Shown one piece after another: positions 26,356 through 36,186 of a stretch of DNA of 64,000 bases. The DNA lies in NCBI RefSeq assembly GCF_018613315.1, contig NZ_JAGGQL010000014.1, positions 25,297-89,296 on the forward strand, read 5' to 3'. The position numbers and the translations under genes are program-made. The notes under the pieces are model-generated. The model was not told the origin of the DNA and ran no database searches. It saw only the letters and a program-made list of their open reading frames with translations. Numbering within the stretch: position 1 is the first letter of the stretch; each line of letters begins with the position of its first letter. Source of the DNA: Bacillus sp. ISL-37 (GTDB lineage: Bacteria; Bacillota; Bacilli; Bacillales; Cytobacillaceae).

Positions 26356-26404
26356 CAAAAACCGCAAGCGCCTCGTTCAGCCCCGACAAGCGCTGGAGCT
26401 GGAT
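26356..26404 (+). repeat. Dispersed repeat, short form (copy 3)
   Basis: AAAAACCGCAAGCGCCTCG, TTCAGCCCCGACAAGCGCTG, GAGCTGGATT, starting three bases after the dbpA stop. Same short form and orientation as copy 2. Confidence 0.8.
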
Positions 26405-26420
26405 TAAGGTGAGAAGAAGA

Positions 26421-26451
26421 AAGGACGATTATGGCATACATAATCGTCCTT
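26421..26451. terminator. Bidirectional terminator
   Basis: Perfect 11-bp stem AAGGACGATTA/TAATCGTCCTT with a 9-base loop between convergent dbpA and the methyltransferase gene. Minus-strand tail is TTCTTCTTC. Confidence 0.8.
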
Positions 26452-26460
26452 AAATTTATC

Positions 26461-27411
26461 TTATTTTTTACATACAATGATTTCGCGTTCGAAGGTCCCT
26501 TTCCTCACGACACAGCGATCAGCAATTTCAAATCCGGCATTTCCGATGATAGAGTCGATTGGTTCAATCGTGACGATGACAACTTTATTAGCGAATTCGT
26601 ATGTGCTCTGGAGCATCTCGAGCTGCTCTTCGGGTGTGATTACTGAGCACAGATTGTACGGCATATCAATAATCGCCACGTCATAGCTCCCAGTGACATT
26701 GCGGATGTCTTTAAACGTCACTTCCGTTGCAAAGCCAAAATGCGCGATGTTCTCCCTTGTTCCAGGCAGTATGAGCGGATTGATATCACTGGCAACAATA
26801 TCGATCCCCATCGACAATGCTTCAACCACTACCGTTCCAATTCCGCAGCATGGGTCGATCGCTTTAACTCCAGCAGGATCAGGAACCGCGATATTGGCGA
26901 CCGCTCTTGCGACACGGGTGCTTAATGAAGTTGAGTAGCTATGCGGTTTTTGCTGATGGTTCAGCCAAACCGCTTCACTGCTGTGGTATTCTCCAAATAC
27001 CCAACGCCCATTTATATTCATGATCCCAAACAGCACATCTGGATTCACGAGCTCCGGCTCACCGAGAATTTGCAGTCCCACTTTGCGTTCGATTCGGCGC
27101 CTCTCTTCAAAATCCACCTTTTCAGGTCCAGACACTTTTACATACATCACTTTAAAAGTAGCGGCATTCAATTCTATCTTCTTCACTTGCTCAATTATGT
27201 CCTCCAATTTCTCACCTTCAAGGATGACATCCATACGTCCTCTCATGAACGGACTTCGGCTTGGATCGATTTTCAAAGTGCTCTCCAGGATGCTGGATTC
27301 AGTATCCTCCCCAAAAAATGAGCGCATCTCCAGTGCGCACAACTCTTTTTCTTCACCTGGAAAAGCGTAATTATATATAAAAAACTTAGGTTCAAAGTTA
27401 GTGAATTCCAA
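26461..27411 (-). CDS. TRM11/UPF0020-type RNA methyltransferase
   Basis: 316 residues starting at TTG with AAGGA about nine bases upstream. The N-terminal ~150 residues are a mixed alpha/beta region as in THUMP-containing relatives. The C-terminal half is a Rossmann methyltransferase with motif I AIDPCCGIGTVVVEAL (~187-202), VASDINPLILPGTREN and motif IV IIDMPYN (DMPYN in place of DPPY). TRM11-like enzymes methylate N2 of guanosine in tRNA, so a tRNA substrate is likely but not certain. Monocistronic, convergent with dbpA. Confidence 0.8.
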   Translation of the reverse strand: MEFTNFEPKFFIYNYAFPGEEKELCALEMRSFFGEDTESSILESTLKIDPSRSPFMRGRMDVILEGEKLEDIIEQVKKIELNAATFKVMYVKVSGPEKVDFEERRRIERKVGLQILGEPELVNPDVLFGIMNINGRWVFGEYHSSEAVWLNHQQKPHSYSTSLSTRVARAVANIAVPDPAGVKAIDPCCGIGTVVVEALSMGIDIVASDINPLILPGTRENIAHFGFATEVTFKDIRNVTGSYDVAIIDMPYNLCSVITPEEQLEMLQSTYEFANKVVIVTIEPIDSIIGNAGFEIADRCVVRKGTFEREIIVCKK

Positions 27412-27488
27412 TCAATTTCAATCCTTCCGCTGTAAAAAACAGCTTTTATCCATTCCATAACATATAACTTTAAAGGTTAAATCGAAAT

Positions 27489-27516
27489 AAAAATGACTTA
27501 CCCCTTGGGCAAGTCA
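27489..27516 (-). terminator. Terminator embedding the stop codon of the 63-residue gene
   Basis: Minus-strand TGACTTGCCC/GGGTAAGTCA with a 3-base loop and then TTTTTATTTC. The TAA stop (27500-27498) is inside the 3' arm. Confidence 0.85.
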
Positions 27517-27689
27517 AGTGCTTGGTATGCGTGCTGATATTTTCCGCCCTCAGCTACTTCAGAATGATACAAAGCCTTAAGGGCATAGCTTTTCTCCAGA
27601 TCATGTTCTTTTATCAAACTGGATAAGCGCGTTTGCAGTTCTGGGTTATCCTTAATCAATTGTTTCATTTGAGATTTTACAAACTTCAT
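27498..27689 (-). CDS. Small hypothetical protein
   Basis: 63 residues from the ATG at 27689, preceded by AAAGGT. The sequence is helical and basic (KFVKSQMKQLIKDNPELQTRL) with a C-terminal HSEVAEGGKYQHAYQALDLPKG. No family recognised. It has its own terminator, which supports expression as an independent gene. Confidence 0.65.
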   Translation of the reverse strand: MKFVKSQMKQLIKDNPELQTRLSSLIKEHDLEKSYALKALYHSEVAEGGKYQHAYQALDLPKG

Positions 27690-27774
27690 CAATTTTTACC
27701 TTTACCCTTCGAAATCTTATAGTCCCGCTAAGTATAGCATGAACAAGTCTATAGCCGTTCATAACTTTTTTTAA

Positions 27775-28644
27775 TCAATCCGGCTCTACATGTACATGGA
27801 CGTCATATATATCATATTCTTGCATGAGCTTATCTTCGACCCTCGTCGAGATATCATGAGCGGTGCTGATGTCGAGGGTAGGTTTCACAGTGATGACGCA
27901 ATCAACGACAATATTGTTGCCGTAGCTTCGTGCCTTTAAATCTTTAATTCCCTTGACACCAGGAATATTACAGATGGTTTCGTTATATTCTTTAATGAGG
28001 TCTACATCAAAGCCGTCTGTCAGCTGGTGGGATGCTTCCCGGAAGATGTCCCAGCCTGTTTTTAGAATTAGTCCGCCAACGATGAATGCAGTTACTGGGT
28101 CGAGCCACGGCAAACCAAATTGGGAGCCGATGATGCCAACAGCAGTACCGATACTCACCCACGAATCGGACAGGTTATCTTTAGCCGCGGCCATGACCGA
28201 ATGGCTTTTTATTTTGCGTGCGAGGTTCCGGTTATAACGATACACAAAATACATAATCAATGCAGAAAATAATCCTGTCCAGGCTGCAATAAGATCTGGT
28301 GCTTCGGCAGTTCCTTCAAAAAATGATGTGAAGGCGCTGGTTAAAACCTGGAAACCGACAACAATGATGATGAAAGATGCCACCATCGAAGCGACCATTT
28401 CCGATTTCCAATGGCCATAAAGGTGGTCATCATCCGCAGGTTTTTGCGATAACCTCAACCCGATCAAAACAGACAACGACGCTAAAATATCGGTCGTATT
28501 GTTCAAGCCATCTGCCTTCAATGCTTCGGAATCGCTGATGTAACCTACAGAAAGTTTTAAGGCAGAAAGAATTATATAAGCGAGGATACTGATCATCGCC
28601 CCGCGTTCACCTAGTTTCAAATTGGAATAACGTTGTTCATTCAT
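27775..28644 (-). CDS. Cation diffusion facilitator (CDF) metal exporter, MneP/MneS-like
   Basis: About 289 residues from the ATG at 28644, with GGAGG seven bases upstream; a TTG at 28662 overlaps that site. Six transmembrane helices include the metal-site motif DGLNNTTD (TM2) and DNLSDSWVS (TM5), plus YGHWKSE after TM2. The cytosolic C-terminal domain ends DVHVHVEPD. The N/D-D-x3-D pattern is that of Mn-exporting Bacillus CDFs rather than the His-Asp zinc site, so manganese efflux is the best guess. Monocistronic. Confidence 0.87.
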   Translation of the reverse strand: MNEQRYSNLKLGERGAMISILAYIILSALKLSVGYISDSEALKADGLNNTTDILASLSVLIGLRLSQKPADDDHLYGHWKSEMVASMVASFIIIVVGFQVLTSAFTSFFEGTAEAPDLIAAWTGLFSALIMYFVYRYNRNLARKIKSHSVMAAAKDNLSDSWVSIGTAVGIIGSQFGLPWLDPVTAFIVGGLILKTGWDIFREASHQLTDGFDVDLIKEYNETICNIPGVKGIKDLKARSYGNNIVVDCVITVKPTLDISTAHDISTRVEDKLMQEYDIYDVHVHVEPD

Positions 28645-28914
28645 GGACTGGCCTCCATTCAACTGCTAGAACATTTTAACAATCAAAGAGCAAGTGAGTC
28701 TATAGCAACCTTTTTACCCTTGTCCATTTTATTGACAGGGTTGCAAAAAAGTTTCCCAGGGTAAAAAAAGAAATAGAAGTAATTACCAGAAACTTTTCCG
28801 TGGTTAAATACGTACTAATAAATATCGGAAAATTACGCGATTACAGGTACAGCTACAAATCTATTTTCATTTGTGGTAAAATGTAAACTTCAGTAGATTC
28901 CTAGGAGGGATTGC

Positions 28915-30771
28915 ATGGGGACAAAAAAGAACATGTCCATAAGTTTCGTATTGATTGCCATTGTCCTATTATGGCTTAAAACCTACACCGTTTATAAATT
29001 TAATTTTGATATAGATATTGAAAATAAAATGCAGGAATTCATCCTGTTCATTAATCCTTTGAGCTTCCTCATGATTGTCCTGGGCCTCGGGATTTTCATG
29101 GCTGGAAGAAAGCAGAAAATTTTCGTTGTAGCGACGAGCTTTATCACATCCTTTATTCTTTACGCAAATGTTGTTTACTATAAGGAGTTCAGTGATTTCA
29201 TCACGATTCCGTTATTGACGCAGACAAGCAATATGGGCGATTTAAAGAGCAGTGTCGGCGAATTGATCAGCTGGACTGACATCCTTTATTTTGCAGATGC
29301 CCTTTTGATCCTGGCTTTAGCTATGGTAAAAACACCTAAAGTCTCTTTTAAAAAGTATAAGAGCGTTTATGCTGCTGCCTTTTACTTCAGCGCAATCGGC
29401 CTGGCATTTTTCAACCTCGGACTTTCTGAATCCGAACGTCCTGAATTGCTGACTCGTACGTTTGACCGGGAAATCCTTGTTAAGAATATCGGAACGTACA
29501 ATCACCATATTTACGATGCGTACCTGCAAACCAAGACAACTGCACAAAGAGCCCTGGCAGATGGCAACCAATTGACTGAAATCGAGAACTATACACGAGC
29601 TCAATACACTGCTCCATCGAAAGAAATGTTTGGCGCAGCAAAGGGCAAGAATATCATTGTCATTTCAATGGAATCTACCCAGAACTTTGTCATTGGCCAG
29701 AAAGTAAATGGCCAGGAAATCACGCCATTTTTGAATGAGTTCATTAAAGACAGCTATTACTTTGATAATTTTTACCATCAGACGGCACAGGGTAAAACGT
29801 CTGATTCCGAGTTCCTATTGGAAAACTCTTTATACCCGCTCGGCCGCGGTGCTGTATTCTTTACCCACTCAGGGAATGAGTATATGTCACTTGCTGAAAG
29901 GCTGAAGGAAAATGACTATTACACAGCGAAGCTTCATGCTAACAACAAGAGCTTCTGGAATCGTGACGTAATGTACAATAATTTTGGCTATGACCGTTTT
30001 TACTCATTGCCGGATTATGAAGTGAACGAAGAAAACTCTGTTGGCTGGGGCATGAAGGATGTGGATTTCTTTGATCAGTCCATTCAACAGTTAAAAGAAA
30101 TGCCAAAGCCGTTCTTTGCGAAGTACATCACGCTGACAAACCACTTCCCATTTGAACTGGATGAAGAGGACAAATTCATCGATGAGTTTGATTCAAATAG
30201 CGGGACCTTGAACCGCTACTTCCCAACCGTCCGTTATACGGACGAAGCGTTGAAGCTATTCATCGAGGACTTGAAAGCTGAAGGACTTTACGAAGATTCA
30301 ATCATCGTAATCTACGGTGATCACTACGGTATTTCCGAGAACCATAACAAGGCTATGTCCCAGTACCTCGGAAAAGAAATCACGCCATTTGTTTCAACAC
30401 AATTGCAGCGTGTACCAATGATTGTCCATATCCCTGGACATGAAGGCAAAACGATTTCAACTGTATCTGGACAGATCGATCTTCGTCCGACATTGTTGAA
30501 TCTTGCTGGAATTGATACAAAACAGGACATCCAATTTGGAGAAGACCTCTTTTCCGAAAATCAGGATAACTTTGTTGTCCTAAGAGACGGCAGCTTCATT
30601 ACCGAAGATGTAGTCTACACAAAAGGTGTCTGCTACGATAAGGCCACAGGGGAGCCGACAGACGGTGCAAGCTGTGAACCATACATCGAGCATGCCAAAA
30701 ACGAACTGAGCTACTCTGACCAGATTATTTATGGTGACTTGCTTCGCTTTTATGGAAAAGATGAACAATAA
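28915..30771 (+). CDS. ltaS: Lipoteichoic acid synthase-type sulfatase-fold glycerolphosphotransferase
   Basis: 618 residues, typical LtaS length. Five N-terminal transmembrane helices (~1-180) are followed by a linker with a signal-peptidase-like site ALADG (~197), then an extracellular sulfatase fold. The metal/catalytic elements are ISMEST, the nucleophile threonine in [18 protein letters not shown] and [10 protein letters not shown]. It polymerises glycerol phosphate from phosphatidylglycerol onto the glycolipid anchor outside the membrane. Bacilli usually carry several paralogues (LtaS, YfnI, YqgS, YvgJ) and which one this is cannot be told here. AGGAGG lies six bases before the ATG. A TACAAA-N17-TAAAAT promoter may end at 28882. 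Confidence 0.9.
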   Translation: MGTKKNMSISFVLIAIVLLWLKTYTVYKFNFDIDIENKMQEFILFINPLSFLMIVLGLGIFMAGRKQKIFVVATSFITSFILYANVVYYKEFSDFITIPLLTQTSNMGDLKSSVGELISWTDILYFADALLILALAMVKTPKVSFKKYKSVYAAAFYFSAIGLAFFNLGLSESERPELLTRTFDREILVKNIGTYNHHIYDAYLQTKTTAQRALADGNQLTEIENYTRAQYTAPSKEMFGAAKGKNIIVISMESTQNFVIGQKVNGQEITPFLNEFIKDSYYFDNFYHQTAQGKTSDSEFLLENSLYPLGRGAVFFTHSGNEYMSLAERLKENDYYTAKLHANNKSFWNRDVMYNNFGYDRFYSLPDYEVNEENSVGWGMKDVDFFDQSIQQLKEMPKPFFAKYITLTNHFPFELDEEDKFIDEFDSNSGTLNRYFPTVRYTDEALKLFIEDLKAEGLYEDSIIVIYGDHYGISENHNKAMSQYLGKEITPFVSTQLQRVPMIVHIPGHEGKTISTVSGQIDLRPTLLNLAGIDTKQDIQFGEDLFSENQDNFVVLRDGSFITEDVVYTKGVCYDKATGEPTDGASCEPYIEHAKNELSYSDQIIYGDLLRFYGKDEQ

Positions 30772-30775
30772 GACA

Positions 30776-30812
30776 AAGACACACTGAACAATAATGTTCG
30801 GTGTGTCTTTTT
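30776..30812 (+). terminator. ltaS terminator
   Basis: 15-bp stem AAGACACACTGAACA/TGTTCGGTGTGTCTT (one G-T) with a 4-base loop and TTTGTTTT. Confidence 0.92.
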
Positions 30813-30827
30813 GTTTTACCCCCTTAT

Positions 30828-31247
30828 TTATTTCACAATCATTACTGGACAATTGGCTCTTTTGGCCACTTTATGGCTTACGCTTCCGAGCATGAATTCC
30901 TGGAGTCCGTTCAAGCCTCTGCTTCCGATCACAACGAGGTCAAAGTTATTTTTGTTAGTGTAATCGACGACTGATGGGCCAGGTTCCCCATGAAGGATTT
31001 TTATCTCGAATCTGATTCCAGAATCTCTTGCTTTCTGCTCAATATCCTTCAAACGCTCCTTGCGTTTATCATTGATGTCTGCCGAGTTCCAATTGCTAAG
31101 CACATCAGACTTGGAGCTGCCTCCATCGACCGCATACACAATCTCCATTTTGGCATCTCCCTGGCATTTCGCAATCATAATCGCATGGTCTGCTGCACGA
31201 ATAGAATGTTCAGAGCCATCTGCAGCCAGGAGTATTTTTTGATACAT
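30828..31247 (-). CDS. Universal stress protein (UspA family)
   Basis: 139 residues from the ATG at 31247 (AGAGG eight bases upstream). The ATP-binding pattern is intact: KILLAADGSEHS at the N-terminus and VVIGSRGLNGLQEFMLGSVSHKVAKRANCPVMIV at the C-terminus (G-x2-G-x9-GS). Cytosolic nucleotide-binding stress protein. It follows the SulP gene closely on the same strand and is probably cotranscribed. SulP-UspA pairing is common in bacteria, and the Usp may modulate the transporter. Confidence 0.9.
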   Translation of the reverse strand: MYQKILLAADGSEHSIRAADHAIMIAKCQGDAKMEIVYAVDGGSSKSDVLSNWNSADINDKRKERLKDIEQKARDSGIRFEIKILHGEPGPSVVDYTNKNNFDLVVIGSRGLNGLQEFMLGSVSHKVAKRANCPVMIVK

Positions 31248-31263
31248 ATTCATCACCTCTTCA

Positions 31264-32712
31264 TTAATGCGAACCTAATTTATTGGCAAGCTTTTCAGCT
31301 AAATCTGAGCTTTCCTGATTCATGCCCGTGACAACAACCTTCTTGCCAGTCTCTTCGAATTTGCTGACGATTTTCTCGACTGCAGCAACTGCAGAATCAT
31401 CCCAAAGATGAGTCTTCCGCAAATCCAACTCAATGAATTCTACATCTTCTTTGTAATCGAATTCCTTTTGGAGTTCAGTAACAGAAGCGAAAAACAGCTG
31501 TCCTTTAAGTTTGTAAGTCCGGCGATTGCCAACGACGGAGCTCTTGACCTCCACTTTTGATATCTTCGAAACGAAGAAAATTGCACTCAACAGGATTCCC
31601 GTGAACACTCCAATGGCAAGATTATGCGTAAAAATTACCGTCAATACTGTAACAACCATCACAATAGCATCTGTTCTTGGCAATAGATGAAGTGTCCTGA
31701 TCGAAGACCAGTCAAAAGTACTGATCGAAACCATAATCATCACCCCGGCAAGAGTGGCCATCGGGATTTGGACGACAATATCACCTAACAGGACGATCAA
31801 CAGCATCAAGAAAACACCGGCAACGAGGGCCGATAACCTTTTCCTGCCGCCAGATTTTACATTTATGACCGATTGGCCAATCATTGCGCAGCCAGCCATC
31901 CCGCCAAAAAAGCCGGTTACGATATTGGCAATCCCCTGCCCCTTGCTTTCGGTGTTCTTATCGCTTTCTGAGTCCGTCATGTCGTCGACAATCGTGGCAG
32001 TCAGCAGTGACTCCAACAAACCAACTACGGCAAGCGCCAATGAGTAGGGCAGTAAAATCAGCAGCGTTTCAAGTGTCAAAGGAATATCCGGAAGCAAAAA
32101 AACAGGCAGCGTCCTCGTCAATGTGCCCATATCCCCTACCGTCCTGACGTCCACGCCCATAATGATTACTATGGAGGTCACAACGACAATCGCGACTAAA
32201 GTGGATGGCACAGCCTTCGTTATGTAAGGAAGCAAATAAATAATCAGCAGTGTCAAACCTGCCAATGCATATACATGCCAGGTCGCGTTTTCAAAATTGT
32301 CGAGCTGCGACATAAAAATCAGGATGGCAAGTGCATTCACAAATCCCACCATGACAGATCGCGGAATGAATTTCATATATCTAGAAAGCTTAAAAACACC
32401 GAACAGAATTTGAATGATACCCGTTAAAATAGTGGCAGCCAATAAATATTCAATCCCATAATCTGCGACCAAATCAATAAACAATAAGGCCATTGCTCCC
32501 GTTGCAGCCGAAATCATCCCTGGCCTGCCGCCAACAAAAGCAATCACAACGGATATGGTAAAAGAAGCATACAATCCAACCATCGGATCGACGCCTGCGA
32601 TGATTGAAAAGGCGATTGCCTCCGGAATCAGTGCTATGGCAACAACTAGCCCGGAAAGAATATCACCTTTAATATTTCCAAACCAAGAGTGTAGATAACT
32701 TTGATTTTCCAA
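31264..32712 (-). CDS. SulP-family anion transporter with STAS domain
   Basis: 482 residues starting at TTG, with GGAGG seven bases upstream. Residues ~10-375 are hydrophobic SulP core ([23 protein letters not shown] and [21 protein letters not shown]). The C-terminal ~100 residues are a STAS domain ([25 protein letters not shown]). Family members carry sulfate, bicarbonate or dicarboxylates. Short SulP proteins of this kind in bacilli are often annotated as sulfate or bicarbonate transporters; the substrate is not decided by sequence here. Confidence 0.88.
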   Translation of the reverse strand: MENQSYLHSWFGNIKGDILSGLVVAIALIPEAIAFSIIAGVDPMVGLYASFTISVVIAFVGGRPGMISAATGAMALLFIDLVADYGIEYLLAATILTGIIQILFGVFKLSRYMKFIPRSVMVGFVNALAILIFMSQLDNFENATWHVYALAGLTLLIIYLLPYITKAVPSTLVAIVVVTSIVIIMGVDVRTVGDMGTLTRTLPVFLLPDIPLTLETLLILLPYSLALAVVGLLESLLTATIVDDMTDSESDKNTESKGQGIANIVTGFFGGMAGCAMIGQSVINVKSGGRKRLSALVAGVFLMLLIVLLGDIVVQIPMATLAGVMIMVSISTFDWSSIRTLHLLPRTDAIVMVVTVLTVIFTHNLAIGVFTGILLSAIFFVSKISKVEVKSSVVGNRRTYKLKGQLFFASVTELQKEFDYKEDVEFIELDLRKTHLWDDSAVAAVEKIVSKFEETGKKVVVTGMNQESSDLAEKLANKLGSH

Positions 32713-32757
32713 TGCCGCTCCTCCTTTATGACCTTATTGTGTGTAAAATGAACAAAT

Positions 32758-32782
32758 AAAAAACGCCCCATAAAGGAGCGTT
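32758..32782 (-). terminator. RNase J gene terminator
   Basis: Minus-strand AACGCTCC/GGGGCGTT stem followed by TTTTTTATTTG. Confidence 0.88.
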
Positions 32783-32788
32783 CTCGAA

Positions 32789-34453
32789 TTAGACTTCCAT
32801 AATAATCGGCAAAATCATTGGCCTTCTGCCAGTCTGGCTGTACAGGAACGGATTGACGACGTCGATGACAGCCTTTTTGATGCTCGACCAGTCCTTCGTG
32901 CCGCCCGCCAGTTCTGTTACAATTTTATCCTTGATCAATTCTTCAACATTTTTCATCAGGTCGCCAGATTCCCTGACGTAAACGAATCCTCTTGTCACGA
33001 CTGTCGGCTTGTTGACAAGCTGTTTCTTATCGCGATCGATCATCATCGTGACGATTACCAGTCCATCCTGGGACAGGACTCTTCTGTCTTTTAACACGAT
33101 ATGTCCAATATCACCGATGCCGCTGCCGTCAACATATACTGGCTGCGCTGGTACTTTTCCGGTAACCTGTCCGCCTTCAGCAGATAGTTCAAGGACATCT
33201 CCATTATCTAAAATAAAGCAGTTTTCAGCCGGGATTCCGCATTGCTCCGCGAGTTTTACGTGCTGGTTAAGCATGCGGTACTCACCGTGAATTGGAATAA
33301 AGAATTCCGGATTCAACAGCTTGATCATCAGCTTTTGTTCTTCCTGCTTTCCATGACCTGAAGTATGGACTTCGCTGATTTTATGATGGATGATTTCTGC
33401 GCCAATACGGTGCAGCTTATCAATCACGCGGTTTACGCTGATCGTATTGCCCGGGATTGGCGAAGAAGAAAATACAATCGTATCTCCAGGAATGACGGAA
33501 ATTTGTCTATGTGTGCCATTCGCGATTCTCGCAAGCGCCGCCATCGGTTCACCCTGGCTTCCCGTACAGATGATGGTCATCTCATTGCTGGGAACCTTCC
33601 CAATTTCATTGACACTCACGAACGCTTCATCAGGTGCAGAAATATAACCCAATCTGCGTCCAATTTCAAACGTCTTTTCCATACTGCGGCCAACGATGGC
33701 CATTTTCCGGTTATACTTTAGTGATGATTTCACCACCTGCTGGATCCTGTCAATGTTCGATGCAAACGTCGCGAATATAACGCGGCCATCCACCGTCTGA
33801 AAAATATCTTCGATTGCTTCGCCTACACGTTTTTCTGATACCGAGAAACCTGGCACTTCACTGTTCGTACTGTCTGATAAAAGGCACAGCACTCCCTCAC
33901 TGCTGATTTCAGCGATTTTCTGGAAATCAGTGCCGGCACCAACCGGCGTCAGGTCAAATTTGAAGTCACCTGTGTGGACAATGTTCCCTTCCGGAGTCGT
34001 CACCACAACACCAAATGAATCCGCGATACTGTGCGTCGTCCTGAAAAAACGCACCTTGATATTCTGGAATTCGACGACTGTATCATTGTTGATTTGGTGG
34101 AATTTAACGCCTTTGATTTTGTGCTCCAGCAACTTGGACTTGATAAGTTCAACCGCGAAATCACCGCCATAAATCGGCGCTTTTACATCCTTCAGCAAAA
34201 ATGGCAACCCGCCGATGTGGTCCTCGTGACCATGCGTCACGAAAATCCCTACCAGCTTGTCCTGGTTTTGCTTCAAATAAGTATAATCCGCAAGCACATA
34301 ATCAATCCCGAACAATTCATTATCCGGAAACTTGATTCCGCAGTCCACTAACACCATTTCATTCTTGTATTCGATTACATACGTATTTTTTCCGATCTCA
34401 CCAAGACCGCCTAAAGCGAAAATCTTAAGATCTTTTTTCAATTTCGTTTCCAT
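32789..34453 (-). CDS. RNase J (J1-type beta-CASP ribonuclease)
   Basis: 554 residues. The metallo-beta-lactamase motif HGHEDH (74-79) is intact, which separates it from the catalytically weak J2 (altered motif). GDFKFD, the beta-CASP region FATFASNIDRIQQV, SGHGKQEEQKLM and the conserved C-terminus RRPMILPIIMEV are present. It is a 5'-3' exo-/endoribonuclease in mRNA turnover and rRNA maturation. In Bacillus rnjA normally follows the small RNA-polymerase epsilon gene rpoY. None is present upstream here, so this may be an extra J1-type paralogue. ACAGGAG precedes the ATG. Confidence 0.9.
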   Translation of the reverse strand: METKLKKDLKIFALGGLGEIGKNTYVIEYKNEMVLVDCGIKFPDNELFGIDYVLADYTYLKQNQDKLVGIFVTHGHEDHIGGLPFLLKDVKAPIYGGDFAVELIKSKLLEHKIKGVKFHQINNDTVVEFQNIKVRFFRTTHSIADSFGVVVTTPEGNIVHTGDFKFDLTPVGAGTDFQKIAEISSEGVLCLLSDSTNSEVPGFSVSEKRVGEAIEDIFQTVDGRVIFATFASNIDRIQQVVKSSLKYNRKMAIVGRSMEKTFEIGRRLGYISAPDEAFVSVNEIGKVPSNEMTIICTGSQGEPMAALARIANGTHRQISVIPGDTIVFSSSPIPGNTISVNRVIDKLHRIGAEIIHHKISEVHTSGHGKQEEQKLMIKLLNPEFFIPIHGEYRMLNQHVKLAEQCGIPAENCFILDNGDVLELSAEGGQVTGKVPAQPVYVDGSGIGDIGHIVLKDRRVLSQDGLVIVTMMIDRDKKQLVNKPTVVTRGFVYVRESGDLMKNVEELIKDKIVTELAGGTKDWSSIKKAVIDVVNPFLYSQTGRRPMILPIIMEV

Positions 34454-34492
34454 AGTTCAACTCCTGTTTCTTTGTACAAAATATATTTATTA

Positions 34493-34506
34493 ATTCCCAT
34501 GGGAAT
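34493..34506. promoter_or_regulatory. Palindrome upstream of RNase J gene
   Basis: ATTCCCATGGGAAT is a perfect 14-base palindrome 40 bases before the RNase J start. It could be an operator; no known regulator is matched. Confidence 0.35.
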
Positions 34507-34692
34507 CATAGTCTAAAAAGAATAGTGAAGAAATTGGTTGGAGAAATTAGGGGTTTGAAGTTCTTAAAATATACCATAAAATAAGCGTTACAACAAATAA
34601 TGCTATCCCTTTTAGCATTGAGACGAGTATTTAAGGGGGAAAGTTACTGAGACGGATAAATTTTCCGTCCTGAGGATTCTAATTATTATTTG

Positions 34693-34960
34693 GGGTAATC
34701 CGATTGTTCTGCTTTTACCGTTTTCGCTCCTTTCCCTCTTTTTCGGGTAATGCAACGGCTCTGCTTTTACCGTTTTTCCTCCTTTCACTTCTTTTCGGGT
34801 AATGCAACGGCTCTGCTTTTACCGTTTTTCCTCCTTTCACTCTTTTTCGGGTAATGCAACGGCTCTGCTTTTACCGTATTCGCTCCTTTTACTCTTTTTC
34901 GGGTAATGCAACGGCTCTGCTTTTACCGTTTTTCTTCTTTTGTTTCTTTATTGGGTAAAG
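34693..34960. repeat. Tandem array B, 52-bp unit, five to six copies
   Basis: GGGTAA begins at 34693, 34745, 34797, 34849, 34901 and 34953, each 52 bases apart. The unit reads GGGTAATGCAACGGCTCTGC, then TTTTACCGTTTTTCCTCC and a T-rich end. It shares no evident sequence with arrays A or C. It sits between the terminator of the PAS-MCP gene and the 5' region of the RNase J gene. Plus-strand frames crossing it are judged spurious. Confidence 0.95.
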
Positions 34961-35056
34961 CAGCGCATAAAGACTCTTTCTGCGTGACATTTTGTCGGTG
35001 GTTCACTTCATTCGGGCTTATAAAATATTTCTTACACACACTACCTCCCATACATC

Positions 35057-35091
35057 AAAAAACACCGCCATCATATCAAATGATTGCGGTG
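35057..35091 (-). terminator. PAS-MCP gene terminator
   Basis: Minus-strand CACCGCAATCA/TGATGGCGGTG stem (one bulge) followed by TTTTTTG. Confidence 0.88.
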
Positions 35092-35105
35092 CCCGTGCGT
35101 GGTCC

Positions 35106-36026
35106 TTACAATATGTCCTTGAACGTCTTTGCCTGCTGGTCCAATTCGTGGGCGGCACTTCCGATTTCTTTGAAGGCGGTTACTGCTTGTTCATTGAGTT
35201 TCTGGTTGTTTGTGATCCCATTTTGCGAACGCTGGGTGGCTTCGTTTATTTTGGTGATTTCGCCTGCGATTCCTACGATGTGTTCATTGACTTCCTGGAT
35301 CGAATCCTGAACACGTGTTGCGAGCTTCCTCACTTCTCCAGCAACGACATTAAAACCTCTTCCGTGTTCTCCGGCTCTTGCCGCTTCGATGGCTGCGTTT
35401 AGGGCAAGCAGGTTGGTTTGTGCGGCAATTTCGCGAATGGTCTGGACGATGCTGCCGATTGATTTGGCCTGTGATTTTAGTGTTTCTAGGATCTCGAGGT
35501 TTTCTTTTGATTCCTCTGCTAGCCTAATGGCCGCTGTGGATGCCTCTTCACTTCTCGCAATGCCCATTTCTGCGCGTTCGCTCAGATTTTCAGACATCAG
35601 CTGAAGCTGCTCGGCCAGTCTGGTCGTATTCAACTCGCGCTGTGTTATGTCCGTGGCCACTTTTACCACACCCGCAACTCTTCCTAAAGAATCGTAAACC
35701 GGTGTATAGGTAGCCTCCAGCCAGAGCAGTTTCCCTCTTTTCGTGACTCGCTGGATTTTTTCCTGAAAGCTTTTGCCATTGCGAAGGTTTCTCCATAACT
35801 CTGCGTATTCCCTGCTCGCTGCAAACTCTGCTGAACAAAACTGTTTATGCAAAAGTCCTGGCATTTCTTCCACTCGATAGCCCATTGTCATCGCAAAATT
35901 TTCATTCGCCCAAAGCACTTTCCCATTGGGGTCAAACTCGATCATCGCCAGTGACCTTTCAATGGCTGCCAGGACGGCGTCTTCTTCAAAAACCTGCGTG
36001 CTCTTCTTTTCCATTCTAATCTGCAT
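35106..36026 (-). CDS. Soluble PAS-containing methyl-accepting chemotaxis-type protein
   Basis: 306 residues and no transmembrane helix. Residues ~15-130 form a PAS/PAC domain ([20 protein letters not shown] ... [13 protein letters not shown]). Residues ~135-306 are a short MCP signalling coiled coil whose hairpin tip is [20 protein letters not shown]. It should couple to CheW/CheA from the cytosol, sensing redox, light or a bound small ligand through PAS. Length is close to B. subtilis YfmS-type soluble receptors. AGGAGACAAC precedes the ATG. Confidence 0.88.
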   Translation of the reverse strand: MQIRMEKKSTQVFEEDAVLAAIERSLAMIEFDPNGKVLWANENFAMTMGYRVEEMPGLLHKQFCSAEFAASREYAELWRNLRNGKSFQEKIQRVTKRGKLLWLEATYTPVYDSLGRVAGVVKVATDITQRELNTTRLAEQLQLMSENLSERAEMGIARSEEASTAAIRLAEESKENLEILETLKSQAKSIGSIVQTIREIAAQTNLLALNAAIEAARAGEHGRGFNVVAGEVRKLATRVQDSIQEVNEHIVGIAGEITKINEATQRSQNGITNNQKLNEQAVTAFKEIGSAAHELDQQAKTFKDIL

Positions 36027-36186
36027 GTTGTCTCCTCATCGTCATTTGATATGTATCTTTGTTACTATCGTACTAGCCTTGATACTCTTCGACAATTTTG
36101 AGTATGCTCTGGACAATTGCTCCATAGAAAACACCAAACGTCTCATGTTAAGATAATTGGTAATCTAATTGAAGGATGGGATTATT

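Noticed and set aside
34906..35402. 134- and 136-codon plus-strand frames overlapping array B and the MCP gene
   Set aside because: Antisense to a clear MCP gene, with low-complexity starts inside the repeat.
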